A DNA stretch of 64,000 nucleotides from an uncultured Roseburia sp. (GCA_947644305.1 CANRYS010000006.1:62001-126000), one strand, 5' to 3'. Counted from the stretch's first letter, positions 42,601 through 53,729 are shown. Notes: a model not told the origin generated them from the sequence alone. Translations and numbers: made by a program.

Positions 42601-43406
42601 CCCTCTGCTATAGCTTTCACCTGATCAGAAGTCAAAGCCTTGTCATACAGGCTTACATCGTCCAACTGCACAGCGCAGTCTCCATCGCTCCATGTAGAGC
42701 AGGTCTTACCCAGCGCATTGTTTACAAGGCTGCTGATGGAACTCAACCGGCTGGTCAAAACCTGGGAGTCGCCTCCACCGCAGGTGGACTCCGCCAGAGC
42801 TCCGTTTACATAAAACTTTACTTCATCTGCAGATACTGAAATCGTCACCAGATTCCAGGCATTCTTTTCTGGTTCAGAATTAAAGATATGCCGGTAACTG
42901 GAATTGTCATCAAAAATAAGATTCCACACGCTGTCACTGGAATGTGGGGCAAAGGCAAACTCATTTTTATTCTGACTGTCCGCAGAACTAAATAGTCTGG
43001 AATAGCTGGCTATACCAGAATCCGGTTTCATCCAGAAAGACCATGTCAGCCCCGTCTTTTCATTTATTCCCTCATATAAATTGTTGGGAAGCTCTACATA
43101 GGAACTACCTTTTGCCCCGCCGGAAAGCTTCAGAACATGGTTCGTATCAGAGGAATATTTTTTCCCAGCCATCTCTACCACCGCTGGATCTACCTTCGCT
43201 GAGCCCTTCAACAGTGCGCTGCCCCGAGACGCCGTTCCGGCATTTTCCACCGTCTCCCCTTCTACTGTTTCAAAATTCCATTGATAGACAGGCTGCAGCA
43301 CCTCCGCTGCCTCTGCGGTACTTCCAGAAGTACCTGTACTGCACATCGGTATGACCAGTGCAGCAGAGAGAACACCTGTCAAAATACGTCGCAATGTTCG
43401 CTTCAT
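39606..43406 (-). CDS. Secreted multi-domain glycosidase with GH97-type catalytic domain
   Basis: The 1266-residue exoenzyme starts with a signal peptide (RRILTGVLSAALVIP, cleavage likely after AEA). A LamG/concanavalin-like domain covers about 38-270. GH97 N-terminal and catalytic domains cover about 290-850 (SWWSTTSDVIDYDTMFDYI, LIDFGWE, GVKVDYINSDSQ, NYHGCTDP, ILSSEAVMGSEYFKW). A CBM35-like sugar-binding domain (YKYYEAEEAQMGEG) spans about 940-1070 and a beta-sandwich about 1075-1150. After a Pro/Thr linker comes a lysine-rich Fn3-like tail. GH97 enzymes are alpha-glucosidases or alpha-galactosidases, and the aspartate in KVDYIN suggests the retaining alpha-galactosidase type. No LPXTG is present; the basic tail may hold it to the wall. 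Confidence 0.87.
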   Translation of the reverse strand: MKRTLRRILTGVLSAALVIPMCSTGTSGSTAEAAEVLQPVYQWNFETVEGETVENAGTASRGSALLKGSAKVDPAVVEMAGKKYSSDTNHVLKLSGGAKGSSYVELPNNLYEGINEKTGLTWSFWMKPDSGIASYSRLFSSADSQNKNEFAFAPHSSDSVWNLIFDDNSSYRHIFNSEPEKNAWNLVTISVSADEVKFYVNGALAESTCGGGDSQVLTSRLSSISSLVNNALGKTCSTWSDGDCAVQLDDVSLYDKALTSDQVKAIAEGYGIDVSQQKPPVEEIVQDDGSAGMTEIKELETASVDGSNVVRIWTDSSQKYYYSAYRNGEVVMKCAPLGLITKGVDLSRSLELDEDSIRKTKGKEEYDWIQGSSSHVSKEYQETAFTLTRGNSKITMIFRLFEDGMAYRYEVDGDTGSSDEVTEITEEASSFVLPDAANIWTMGVSATYEASTYTPRKVSSIKSANSSYGPPILGKVPTNNGDYWVLLAEANVYNEEEPYCASGFKTKSGSTALQVNFGLYLEQEQDDSKNGQTYQASYKGISSVKMTDVFHTPWRVAIMTDNLEKLVNSSLISDLNPPAEGDYSWVEPGTSSWSWWSTTSDVIDYDTMFDYIDYAEETGQKYCLIDFGWEVWKDYETKIRELVAYAEPKGVKLLLWYGVNKFDQPHKFDLDNPETIEEEFAWCEELGIKGVKVDYINSDSQFAMKIMYDLASIAAKHKLVLNYHGCTDPNGENRTFPNILSSEAVMGSEYFKWGSGSPVQSLLMLPYTRNVIGSMEFTPVGMSVKNVTATDGFMLGMTVVYESAMQTLAHSAYVYPGYGGSSLLANLPSSWDESKLLAGTPGSSVIRARRSGENWYVGAMTDAASDYEISLDFLDEGETYYAYIYTDKEEGGIAVETRQVTSDTVMDLSLMKAGGCAIKFSKNDPIGMTVYDGYKYYEAEEAQMGEGTTISQTDYVSGKKFVNIGGNSKKNLTFEVEALEEGEHELRLFFVSPTAKNLYVKVNDGEPIELSSMVAVAGDGNAVAAKSINVNLEAGSNTICLYNDKAGAPGIDRIAISKADLSMSEVTLSKEEYDYNGERNTPAVTVVRNGVTLTDGEDYQVYYSNCKQAGTATVTVVGIGEYAGKVQKTYLIKKAPEPPQVTPAPQNPSGNGTQATPAPSVPTTAPKATVKKPGKVQGVTVKSKKKKTMTVSFKKLKNVSSYQISYSTNKKWKKAKTIAVKKSVSKKVIKKLKSKKVYYVRVRALRKSGTKKVYGAWSKVKKVKIK

Positions 43407-43530
43407 TTCACTACCTCCATTCGCAATTTCCGTCCATATAATACAATTTCTTCTACGGTATTCTATAACAATATGATATCAAAAAAGCAAAAATAAAGAA
43501 TGTCCTTATGTCATATAAACATGTCAAAAT

Positions 43531-43588
43531 GCGTTAGGCAAATGACGGGGATCTGAAACATTGTCCAAATCCCCGCCACCTGGCTAAC
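43531..43588 (-). repeat. Hairpin family copy F, behind the HD-GYP gene
   Basis: In the sense of the upstream gene it reads GTTAGCCAGGTGGCGGGGAT...ATCCCCGTCATTTGCCTAAC, with 16 of 20 arm positions complementary. It begins 2 nt after the HD-GYP stop. The first 16 bases (TTAGCCAGGTGGCGGG) are identical to copy E behind carB; the loop is longer and different. Confidence 0.75.
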
Positions 43589-43590
43589 AT

Positions 43591-44256
43591 CTATTTATTT
43601 TCTACACGATAGATCCTTTCAATCTCATCCTGAACATCTTCGAGATCCATTCTCACCAGAGAAAAGATCTCCATGAGACGCGGGTTAAAGATCCCGCATT
43701 CTCCCTTCATAATCATCTCAAATGCCTCCGCTCTGCCATAAGCGGGTTTATAAATCCTCTCACTGATCAGTGAATCATAGGCGTCCGCCAGCCCGACGAT
43801 CTGTGCGGAGATCGGAATCTCATCTTTCGCCAATCCTTTCGGATAACCGCCTCCGTCAAACCGCTCATGATGATACATGCACACCTCGGCACAACAGCGG
43901 AACAATTCATATTCTATATTTTCCTTCTTCAAAGTATGACGAATATGTTCAAAAATCTGCCGTCCCTTTCTTGTGTGGTTCCGCATGATCTGCTTTTCTT
44001 CAAAAGTCAACTTTCCAGGCTTATGAAGGATATGATCCGGTATCGTCATCTTACCCAGATCGTGCATCATGGCAGCAAAAGCAATATGCTCACAATCCCT
44101 GACAGATAATTTGTATTCCGGACAGAACTGGCGGATCTTCACCAGCATGATCTCCGTAAACTTTCTCACTTTCTCACAGTGGTGTTCCGCAAAAAAATCT
44201 CTGCTCTCTATCATAGAAATGAGATATTCAAGCAATAACCCTGTTCCTTTCTGCAT
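43591..44256 (-). CDS. HD-GYP domain phosphohydrolase
   Basis: The 221-residue single-domain protein has the HD pair MMHDLGKMTIPDHIL, a following KPGKLTFEEK, and the family motif HHERFDGGGYPKGL (HHExxDGxGYP), with later LADAYDSLISERIYKP. Such domains hydrolyse cyclic di-GMP or related nucleotides. AGGAGGTG lies 7 bp before the ATG, and the gene follows the FapA-like gene by 14 bp, so the two are one operon. Confidence 0.9.
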   Translation of the reverse strand: MQKGTGLLLEYLISMIESRDFFAEHHCEKVRKFTEIMLVKIRQFCPEYKLSVRDCEHIAFAAMMHDLGKMTIPDHILHKPGKLTFEEKQIMRNHTRKGRQIFEHIRHTLKKENIEYELFRCCAEVCMYHHERFDGGGYPKGLAKDEIPISAQIVGLADAYDSLISERIYKPAYGRAEAFEMIMKGECGIFNPRLMEIFSLVRMDLEDVQDEIERIYRVENK

Positions 44257-44270
44257 ACCATTACACCTCC

Positions 44271-46778
44271 TTATCGTGGTATCATATCCACTTTATTGTC
44301 CTGAGCCACAAAATCCACATTATAAAATGCCTCTTTTAATGCCAGCGGCGCGGTATTCAGATACAATAAAGTTCCCGGAAAAGCTCTTCCTGACACCCGG
44401 ACGCGTGCGCCTCTTTGTTTGGTCATCTTATCCATCTTCACCGACTGTTCTTTCAAAAGATCTTTCTTCTGCTTCTTTTGCGTATAGACTGCCTTGGTAA
44501 GTCGTGCCAAAAACTCTGTTGACTTCTCATCCCGAGATGGCTTCTCCATCAATTTCTGCAGTGCAGACTCACAGGTTTTAAGCTCGGCATCTACTTTATC
44601 TATCATTTTTACCAATTCTTGGTATTCCATCATATCGTCTTTATCAATACCCACTTCCACAACGGTCTTGATCTCTGCGATATTTCCTACCCCAAAACAG
44701 GATACCCCCTGTTTGGCACAGGTATATCCTCCGATGATGACGCCTCTGCGTCCTTCTACCAAAAGCTTGCCCTGGGTCCGCAGCTCACAGTTCAGAAGAT
44801 AGCTTGCCTCCACATCACCTTCTGCTTCCAAGGTAGCCGACTCAAAAAATTTGCCCATGATCTCTCCGCCGGAAACAATTTTTCCGATTCCTTTGCCTTG
44901 GTATCCTTTGCGGATGATCACATCTTTTCCGGCATGGATCTGGCAGCCCTCACAGTGTCCGTCTATAACCACGCTTCCCGTCGCCGTAATGGTAAATCCA
45001 GACTGCACATTTCCCAATATATTGATATCACCGTTAAAATCGATATTCCCAACGGAAGCGTCCACATCTCCAGGCACCGTATACAGGTTTCGTATAATCA
45101 GCTTATGATTGTAAGCGTCCAACTCAACAATACCATCCAGCAGGGAATAGTACTGCTTTTTGTCCTCCGTCATCATAAAGCCTTCTCCCGTCAAAGGTGG
45201 CAGCTCTTTCCCCTGTTTGGGTGCGATCTTCTTTCCTGTCACATCAAATCCGTATTCACCCTGTGTGGCAGGCCGGTATTCGGCAAGCAGCATATCTTTT
45301 TTTACAACTTCAAACAGCTCCATACTCTTGTAATCCACAGAACCATCCTGCAGCACCCTTGGTTTGCGGTTTAACTCTTTTCTAAAGTAAAATGTGAATT
45401 TTCCATCCTCACCATTCACCGCTGCTTTTCCCTCCGCCACAACGACAGATTTATGAAACTGCTTATTTTCTACAATCTCCCTAATACGGTCACTGTGTAC
45501 TCCCTGCCTGACTTCATTATGTCTTAGCAGACGAATCAAGGCCGGTACCGTAAGCGCTTCCAGTTTTTCCTGCATCTCGCCGCTTACCAGTGAGAAATCC
45601 ATGGAAACCGTCATCTTATCTTCTGATATAACAACACATGGGTTAAGGACATAATCTTCGTCCGTTGTCTCTTCCCTTATTGTCTCTGCCGGCTTCACCG
45701 GTGTTTCCTTCTCTTCTAATGAATCCTGCAGCAGCCGCTCGATTTCCTCGGAAAACTCATCGTTGGATTCGCCCAGTTCATGCCGGATGTCTTCCATCTG
45801 TTCCGGCTCAAAATATATTTTCGCATACTTGGTTACATCCAGACCCTCTAAGAGTCCCTTTCGGATCACCTCCATCTGCTTCGCCGTAAAATCCGGCGAG
45901 GCATAGACAGAAACATCTACCTTCCGCTCCAGCCCATAGCGGATCTCACGCATCTGGAACCAGTTAAACCGGATATCTGCATACCGGGACACATCCAGTC
46001 CCTCTTTCAGACCAGTGATGATCTCCTGTAGCTGTACACCATGAATTCCCTTGCGCAAATATGGCACTAGGTTCACGCCATACTCATGGGCGTTGTTGAT
46101 CTGCCTGAGTTGTTCCGCATCATAGCCCTGTTTCAGATATTCACTGATATCATAATTCATACGGATACCCCGGCTGATCTCATTGAGAATGGTACCGGTA
46201 TAGCCCTTTTCGATAAAAGGTATGAGATTGATGCCATCTGCCAGGCCCAGGCGGATGGCGCGCATCGTCGTATATGTATATTCTGGTTTGGCAAAAATAG
46301 ACACATTCATCTTTTTTTCCAATCCCAGACGAATCTCCTTCATCTGAAACCAGTCAAATTTGGGGGAAGCATACTGGGAAACATCCAGTTTCTGCTGAAG
46401 CCCTTTCCGAATCTCCCTCATCTGAGCTGCCAGATAACTGACATCCAGATATTTTGCAACACTTACTCCCGCCTGCATACCTGCCCGGATCTCATTGCAC
46501 TGCATCCAATCAAACCCTTGATCGATGTACTTGCGCATATCAAAACCGGTCTCCATCGAAACACGGGTCTCCTCCATCTCTAACCAGCTCTTATGGGGAT
46601 CCAGATATACCTCCACATCTACTCCGCTTTCCAGACCTCTTCTGATCTGTTCCAACTGCAATACGTCGAATGAAAGGCGGCGATACCTGTCGATATCACC
46701 GCCGGCCTTTTGGCACAACAATAACTCCTTCTGATAATTCTTTCTTTGGATCTCTAAATCTATTTCCCGTCTGGTCAT
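44271..46778 (-). CDS. FapA/DUF342 protein with twelve N-terminal 26-residue repeats
   Basis: The 835-residue protein has two parts. Residues 37 to about 345 consist of about twelve tandem 26-residue helical units of the form FDWFQMKEIRLGLEKKMNVS. From about residue 395 comes a FapA/DUF342 region (KSVVVAEGKAAVNGEDGKF, VPGDVDASVGNIDFNGDINI, GCQIHAGKDVIIRKGYQGKG), a beta-helix made of GD(I/V) turns, followed by a coiled coil near 725-785. DUF342 proteins are polymer-like and linked to flagellar placement, signalling and polysaccharide loci. GGGGGG precedes the ATG. It is co-transcribed with the HD-GYP gene. Confidence 0.82.
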   Translation of the reverse strand: MTRREIDLEIQRKNYQKELLLCQKAGGDIDRYRRLSFDVLQLEQIRRGLESGVDVEVYLDPHKSWLEMEETRVSMETGFDMRKYIDQGFDWMQCNEIRAGMQAGVSVAKYLDVSYLAAQMREIRKGLQQKLDVSQYASPKFDWFQMKEIRLGLEKKMNVSIFAKPEYTYTTMRAIRLGLADGINLIPFIEKGYTGTILNEISRGIRMNYDISEYLKQGYDAEQLRQINNAHEYGVNLVPYLRKGIHGVQLQEIITGLKEGLDVSRYADIRFNWFQMREIRYGLERKVDVSVYASPDFTAKQMEVIRKGLLEGLDVTKYAKIYFEPEQMEDIRHELGESNDEFSEEIERLLQDSLEEKETPVKPAETIREETTDEDYVLNPCVVISEDKMTVSMDFSLVSGEMQEKLEALTVPALIRLLRHNEVRQGVHSDRIREIVENKQFHKSVVVAEGKAAVNGEDGKFTFYFRKELNRKPRVLQDGSVDYKSMELFEVVKKDMLLAEYRPATQGEYGFDVTGKKIAPKQGKELPPLTGEGFMMTEDKKQYYSLLDGIVELDAYNHKLIIRNLYTVPGDVDASVGNIDFNGDINILGNVQSGFTITATGSVVIDGHCEGCQIHAGKDVIIRKGYQGKGIGKIVSGGEIMGKFFESATLEAEGDVEASYLLNCELRTQGKLLVEGRRGVIIGGYTCAKQGVSCFGVGNIAEIKTVVEVGIDKDDMMEYQELVKMIDKVDAELKTCESALQKLMEKPSRDEKSTEFLARLTKAVYTQKKQKKDLLKEQSVKMDKMTKQRGARVRVSGRAFPGTLLYLNTAPLALKEAFYNVDFVAQDNKVDMIPR
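45753..46670 (-). repeat. Twelve 78-bp in-frame tandem repeats in the FapA-like gene
   Basis: Each unit encodes 26 residues with conserved Q-M-x-E-I-R-x-G-L and D-V-S-x-Y-A positions. The protein repeats are clear although the DNA has diverged, which indicates an old expansion under selection for structure. Confidence 0.8.
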
Positions 46779-46833
46779 AAGATCCCCCCTTTTGGTATCA
46801 TCGCTTCACTTTAACCGCTTAATGTATATTAAA

Positions 46834-46862
46834 ATTATATTAATTCTAGTACCTTTTGTCAA
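46834..46862 (-). promoter_or_regulatory. Strong promoter of the fapA-like/HD-GYP operon
   Basis: TTGACA (46857-46862) and TATAAT (46834-46839) on the minus strand are exactly 17 bp apart, consensus at both boxes, about 55 bp before the ATG. Confidence 0.8.
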
Positions 46863-46901
46863 GTGCCACCACTTGCCAAATGCCAGTTTTTTATGGTTCT
46901 T

Positions 46902-47939
46902 TTATTTTAACATGTCCCAGGTCAATTGTACATCCCTACCTATATCAATACGTGCTTTTTTCCCGAGAATTGCCTCATATTGTTCCGCTGGAATCTCTCC
47001 TGTCCCCGGCCGCTTCACCCATAGATTTTCTCTGGTAAATACTTCCCCCGCTCTCACTGGTGCGATGGTGACCGCAGTGGCAAAAGCAAAGTCGATCGTT
47101 ACCTGCTCTTCTTTCAAAGCCTCTTTTGTGCCTCCCAGCATATCAGGGACCTCACTGGCTGCCTGCAATAGCTCACGAAGCTCCCTCTCATCCATGGAAC
47201 ACACGATATCTGGTCCCTGTCTGTCCATTCGGTCGGTATAATGCCGTTCTACCACTTTCGCGCCAAGGGCCATCGCTGAGATGCAGGCATTGTTATTTAA
47301 CGTATGATCGGATAGCCCCACCGGTATATCGGGATATGCCGCCATCATTTGCTGCATTGCCCCTAACCTCACCTGCCCCGGCGTGGTGGGATAGAGATTC
47401 GTGGTGTGCAGAAGAGCATAATCCACACCATGTTTTTCCAGTATCCCAATGGCTTTATCTATGCTGTTTAGATCATTCATACCAGTGGAAACGATCATTG
47501 GCTTACCAAAAGCAGCCACGTGTTCTAGCAGGGGATAATTGTTCATCTCTCCAGAGCCAATCTTATATGCCTTCACACCCATTTTCTCCAACCGGTCTGC
47601 CGCTGCCCTGGAAAATGGCGTACTTAGAAATACCATTCCCAGCTCCTCGGTATAGCGCATCATTTCCCGCTCTTCTTCCTCATCCAGCGCACAGTTCGCC
47701 ATCACCTCATAGATCGAGATATCTGCATTTCCAGGAATTACTTTTTTGGCTGCTCCTGTCATCTCATCTGTCACGATGTGGGTCTGGTGCTTGATCAGTC
47801 TCGCTCCGGCGCGATGTGCCGACAATACCATCTCTTTCGCTGTCTCCAGACTCCCATTGTGATTGATGCCAATCTCCGGTATCACAAGCGGCCTCGCAGA
47901 CCCACCGATCTCGATCTCTCCAATCTTAAATGATTTCAT
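46902..47939 (-). CDS. neuB: N-acetylneuraminate synthase-type enzyme
   Basis: The 345-residue NeuB/SpsE-family aldol enzyme condenses phosphoenolpyruvate with an N-acetylhexosamine to make a sialic-type sugar. The barrel motifs are PEIGINHNGSLETAKEM, IKHQTHIV, FLSTPFS, KIGSGEMNNYPLL and GLSDHT. The C-terminal SAF antifreeze-like domain covers about 285-345 (FTRENLWVKRPGTG). ATG 47939 has GGGGG 9 bp upstream; the track start is 16 codons too long. No neuA, neuC or transporter is nearby, so whether the product is sialic, legionaminic or pseudaminic acid is open. Confidence 0.88.
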   Translation of the reverse strand: MKSFKIGEIEIGGSARPLVIPEIGINHNGSLETAKEMVLSAHRAGARLIKHQTHIVTDEMTGAAKKVIPGNADISIYEVMANCALDEEEEREMMRYTEELGMVFLSTPFSRAAADRLEKMGVKAYKIGSGEMNNYPLLEHVAAFGKPMIVSTGMNDLNSIDKAIGILEKHGVDYALLHTTNLYPTTPGQVRLGAMQQMMAAYPDIPVGLSDHTLNNNACISAMALGAKVVERHYTDRMDRQGPDIVCSMDERELRELLQAASEVPDMLGGTKEALKEEQVTIDFAFATAVTIAPVRAGEVFTRENLWVKRPGTGEIPAEQYEAILGKKARIDIGRDVQLTWDMLK

Positions 47940-47987
47940 ATGTGTTTTCCCCCTCATTTTGCTCAATGATTCTAATAAACTGGACAA

Positions 47988-48047
47988 AAAAGTAATTTCA
48001 GATATTCTTTGGGTCGATAAACCACATAGAAATCTGAAATTACTTTT
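47988..48047 (-). terminator. Terminator of the ATP synthase operon
   Basis: The 16-bp perfect stem AAAAGTAATTTCAGAT/ATCTGAAATTACTTTT has a 28-nt loop that holds a minor GGT/ACC pair. TTTTTTG follows on the minus strand, 6 bp after the atpC stop. Confidence 0.85.
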
Positions 48048-48052
48048 CGTTA

Positions 48053-48481
48053 TTATAGCTTCCGCGCCTGCTCGGCCAGGTTGATCCGAACCAGTGACTT
48101 ACGAAGCGCCTGCTCGGCTCTTGCCATATTTACATTTGCATCTGTGCTCTTAATTCTTCTCTCTGCCCTTGCCTTCGCCTCCAGTGCCCGGTTCATGTCG
48201 ATTTCTTCCGGCCATTCACAGGACTGGGCAAGAATCGTCACCTGATCCGGCAGGATTTCCAGAAACCCTTCCAGAACAGCGGCCTCTTTTATCCCTTTCT
48301 CACCTGATGATTCCGTGATCGTCAGAACTCCGGGAGCTACAATAGAGGTCAAGGGTATATGATCTGCATAGACGCCGATCTCTCCTTCTATGGTCGTGAG
48401 TTCCACCATCTCCACATCTCCGGTGTAAAACACCCTCTCCGGTGAAATCACTTCCAGACGGAATTTTTTCAACTCTGCCAT
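48053..48481 (-). CDS. atpC: ATP synthase F1 subunit epsilon
   Basis: The 142-residue subunit couples the c ring to the gamma shaft and can inhibit hydrolysis. It has the beta-sandwich N-terminus (LEVISPERVFYTGDVEMVEL, EGEIGVYADH) and the C-terminal helical hairpin with EAKARAERR. ATG 48481 (MAELKKF) has GGAGGG in front. It is last in the operon, and a 195-bp gap full of hairpins separates it from atpD. Confidence 0.95.
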   Translation of the reverse strand: MAELKKFRLEVISPERVFYTGDVEMVELTTIEGEIGVYADHIPLTSIVAPGVLTITESSGEKGIKEAAVLEGFLEILPDQVTILAQSCEWPEEIDMNRALEAKARAERRIKSTDANVNMARAEQALRKSLVRINLAEQARKL

Positions 48482-48504
48482 ATTTTCCCTCCATGCGCGC
48501 ACGC

Positions 48505-48535
48505 CTTTTGCGCATTAAAGAACTAAAAGTTCTTA
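48505..48535 (-). repeat. Hairpins between the repeat element and atpC
   Basis: On the minus strand AAGAAC-tttta-GTTCTT is followed by ATGCGC...GCGCAT, the latter just upstream of the atpC ribosome site. The second resembles the equivalent GCACA-rich stretch before exoA; the first is an extra insertion absent from copy 1. Confidence 0.55.
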
Positions 48536-48536
48536 C

Positions 48537-48606
48537 CAAGTTTGGGCGTGCGCGCACAAACTTGCCACACAAACATAGTTTGTGTTGTGAAACAATTTAT
48601 TTTTCA
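48537..48606 (-). repeat. Two-hairpin intercistronic repeat, copy 2 (atpD/atpC gap)
   Basis: The 70-bp element is identical to 20291-20358 except for two extra bases (GGGCGTGCGCGC against GGGCGCGCGC). It has the same hairpins CAAACTTG/CAAGTTTG and ACACAAAC-ATA-GTTTGTGT, and the same orientation relative to the flanking genes. Confidence 0.88.
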
Positions 48607-48627
48607 CTCTTTCCACGACTTCACAAC

Positions 48628-48665
48628 CCACTACCATGTTCTTTATCACAGTACGTAAGTAGTGG
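48628..48665 (-). repeat. Stem CCACTAC/GTAGTGG just behind atpD
   Basis: Perfect 7-bp arms with a 24-nt loop lie between the atpD stop and the two-hairpin repeat, adding to an unusually structured atpD-atpC spacer. Confidence 0.5.
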
Positions 48666-48675
48666 CCGCAGCATG

Positions 48676-51058
<2,383 letters not shown>

Positions 51059-51072
51059 ATACAACCCTCCAT

Positions 51073-52587
51073 TCAGGCATCATGAGCCCATTGCTTTTTG
51101 TATTCTTCAATCGCCTGAATCAGTTTCTTCTCGGTATCATCACTGATCTCTTTTTCATCACGGATGGCCGCTGGAACTTCTGGATATTTTGTATCCATAA
51201 ACTCAAAAAGTCCCTTCTCAAAGTTAAGAATATCCTCAACTGCTATATCCAGCAGATATTTTTTCGTAGCTGCATAAATGATGATAACCTGATACCATAC
51301 TGGAAGCGGTGCATATTGTCCCTGTTTCAAAATCTCACGGATACGTTCTCCCTGATCCAGCTTCTGCTTTGTATCGGCATCCAGATCCGAACCAAACTGT
51401 GAAAACGCCGCCAGCTCACGGTACTGGGCAAGCTCAATACGAATCGGTCCGGCGATCTTTTTCATCGCCTTGATCTGCGCGGAACCACCTACTCTCGACA
51501 CACTGAGTCCCGGATTTACCGCAGGACGAAATCCTGAATTGAACATCTCCGTCTCCAGATAGATCTGACCGTCTGTAATGGAGATTACATTCGTCGGAAT
51601 GTACGCAGATACGTCGCCTGCCTGGGTCTCAATAATTGGCAGCGCGGTCAGAGAACCGCCGCCTAATTTATCCGAAAGCTTCGCCGCACGCTCTAACAGT
51701 CTGGAGTGCAGATAAAATACATCTCCCGGATATGCCTCACGTCCCGGCGGACGGCGGAGCAGCAGAGCAAGGGTACGATAAGCCGCTGCATGTTTTGTCA
51801 GATCGTCATAAACGATCAGTACGTCCTTTCCAGCTTCCATCCATTCCTCACCGATGGCACAACCCGCATAAGGGGCAATGTACTGGAGCGGAGCCAATTC
51901 GCTGGCAGTAGATGCCACAACTGTCGTATAATCCATGGCTCCATTGTCTTCTAAAGTCTTCACAATATTGGCCACCGTAGAAGCTTTCTGTCCAATCGCT
52001 ACGTAGATACACAAAACATCCTGGTCCTTCTGATTCAGGATCGTATCCACTGCGATGGCGGTCTTTCCTGTCTGACGGTCACCGATGATCAGCTCTCGCT
52101 GCCCTCTTCCGATGGGTACCATGGAATCGATGGCCTTGATCCCAGTCTGCAGCGGTGTATCTACTGATTTACGGGAAATAACACCACTTGCCACTCTCTC
52201 TACCGGCCGAACCTTCGTCGTGTGGATCGGTCCCTTGCCGTCGATGGGCTGTCCCAGTGCGTTGACAACACGTCCCAGCATAGCGTCACCAACTGGTACC
52301 GTCGCCACGCGTCCGGTGGTCTTTACGGTGTCTCCCTCGTTAATGTTAGATGTATCTCCCAACAGAACGGCACCTACGTTATCTTCTTCCAGATTCAGCA
52401 CCATTCCGTAGATCTCATTCGGAAATTCCAGAAGTTCACCCTGCATCGCCTTTTCCAGACCATGAATACGGGCAATTCCATCTGCTACCTGAATTACGGT
52501 TCCCACATCTGATACTTCAAACTCAGTACTATATTTTTTTATTTCTTCCTTGATCACTGAACTGATTTCTTCAGGTCTTAAATTCAT
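51073..52587 (-). CDS. atpA: ATP synthase F1 subunit alpha
   Basis: The non-catalytic nucleotide-binding subunit has 504 residues, with P-loop [31 protein letters not shown] and the arginine-finger region [17 protein letters not shown] 52587 (MNLRPEE) with GAAGGTG upstream is preferred over the track's TTG three codons earlier. Confidence 0.97.
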   Translation of the reverse strand: MNLRPEEISSVIKEEIKKYSTEFEVSDVGTVIQVADGIARIHGLEKAMQGELLEFPNEIYGMVLNLEEDNVGAVLLGDTSNINEGDTVKTTGRVATVPVGDAMLGRVVNALGQPIDGKGPIHTTKVRPVERVASGVISRKSVDTPLQTGIKAIDSMVPIGRGQRELIIGDRQTGKTAIAVDTILNQKDQDVLCIYVAIGQKASTVANIVKTLEDNGAMDYTTVVASTASELAPLQYIAPYAGCAIGEEWMEAGKDVLIVYDDLTKHAAAYRTLALLLRRPPGREAYPGDVFYLHSRLLERAAKLSDKLGGGSLTALPIIETQAGDVSAYIPTNVISITDGQIYLETEMFNSGFRPAVNPGLSVSRVGGSAQIKAMKKIAGPIRIELAQYRELAAFSQFGSDLDADTKQKLDQGERIREILKQGQYAPLPVWYQVIIIYAATKKYLLDIAVEDILNFEKGLFEFMDTKYPEVPAAIRDEKEISDDTEKKLIQAIEEYKKQWAHDA

Positions 52588-52615
52588 GTTTACCAAACAC
52601 CTTCTTTCCTTGAAG

Positions 52616-53161
52616 TCAGACTCTGACCTTCGCTAAGCTTCTAGTCATCTCTTCTAACTTCGTCTGAATACTGTTGTCCACAACCCTGTCACCAATGCGG
52701 ATACGGATACCTCCCAAAAGCTTCGGCTCCACAATATAATTCATCTCCAGGCTATCATATCCAGAAGTCGCTCTCAGACGCTCTTCCACATCGGATCTCT
52801 GGCCCTGAGTTAGCTCTGTAGGCGTCGTCACATAGACAACCCCGATCTTTTTATATTCCTTTGCCTCACTCTGAAAATGATCCAGCACAGGCAGGATTTC
52901 CCCAAAACGTCCTTTCTTCACAAGAATCTGAAGAAATCCCATCATGGTCTCTGACAGCTTGCCGTGAAAGGCACTTTCCACCAGCTCCCTGCTCTTCTCC
53001 TGCGTCATCTCAGGATGTGCCATAATTTCCATAAACTCTTTATTCTCTTCCAGTGCGACTTGGAGTTCTTTCACCTCATCCCAGATCTCATCCAGGCAGT
53101 CTTCCTCCAGCGCCAGCGAAAATAAAGCGTCTCCGTATACCTTAGAAACTAACTTTGCCAT
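52616..53161 (-). CDS. atpH: ATP synthase F1 subunit delta
   Basis: The 181-residue stator subunit has an N-terminal helical bundle ([12 protein letters not shown]) and the C-terminal GG(I)[13 protein letters not shown] motif that binds subunit b. It overlaps atpF by 13 bp. Confidence 0.94.
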   Translation of the reverse strand: MAKLVSKVYGDALFSLALEEDCLDEIWDEVKELQVALEENKEFMEIMAHPEMTQEKSRELVESAFHGKLSETMMGFLQILVKKGRFGEILPVLDHFQSEAKEYKKIGVVYVTTPTELTQGQRSDVEERLRATSGYDSLEMNYIVEPKLLGGIRIRIGDRVVDNSIQTKLEEMTRSLAKVRV

Positions 53162-53667
53162 GTCTCATCACCCATTTCCTTCAATGTCTCGTCAATGAGC
53201 TGCGCCTGTTTATCCTTGTCCATGGATGCTTCCACGAATTTGCCAGCCATGGCAGATGCAACCTGAACCATTTCCTGTTTCATCTCGTCGCGAACCTTAT
53301 TCTTCTCAAGCTCTACTTCCTTCTCAGCACGCACCTTAATCTGGTGTGCCTCCTCCGATGCCTTTTCCACAATCTCTTTTTCCTTGTCTAGAGCCTTGCG
53401 CCTCGCATCGGCAAGAAGTTCTGCCGTCTCCGCCTCCACCTGGGCAAGCTTCTCATCGTACTGGATCTTCATCTCTTTGGCATCGGACTGCGCCTTCGCG
53501 GCCTCCTCCAACTGCCCCTGGATAAAATCCTTTCGTTTCTGAATCAGCTTTCTCGCCGGATTGAAAAGCAGATAGGAAAGCAGGATAAACAAAACCAACA
53601 TGGCGATCAACGTAATTCCCGTGTCCACTAATAACTGGGAGTCAAGTCCAAATATTTTATCACCCAT
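53149..53667 (-). CDS. atpF: ATP synthase Fo subunit b
   Basis: The 172-residue peripheral stalk has one membrane helix (about 14-33) followed by a long charged coiled coil (NPARKLIQKRKDFIQGQLEE onward). AAAGGTG precedes the ATG. It sits between atpE and atpH as usual. Confidence 0.94.
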   Translation of the reverse strand: MGDKIFGLDSQLLVDTGITLIAMLVLFILLSYLLFNPARKLIQKRKDFIQGQLEEAAKAQSDAKEMKIQYDEKLAQVEAETAELLADARRKALDKEKEIVEKASEEAHQIKVRAEKEVELEKNKVRDEMKQEMVQVASAMAGKFVEASMDKDKQAQLIDETLKEMGDETWQS

Positions 53668-53683
53668 GTCTTCTCACCTTTCC

Positions 53684-53729
53684 TGCACAGATAGCTGTGC
53701 ATCATTCTTTTCTTGCACACAAATCTGTG

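Noticed and set aside
45753-46670. Possible satellite or phage repeat
   Set aside because: The periodicity is at the protein level (26 residues) within one long intact frame.
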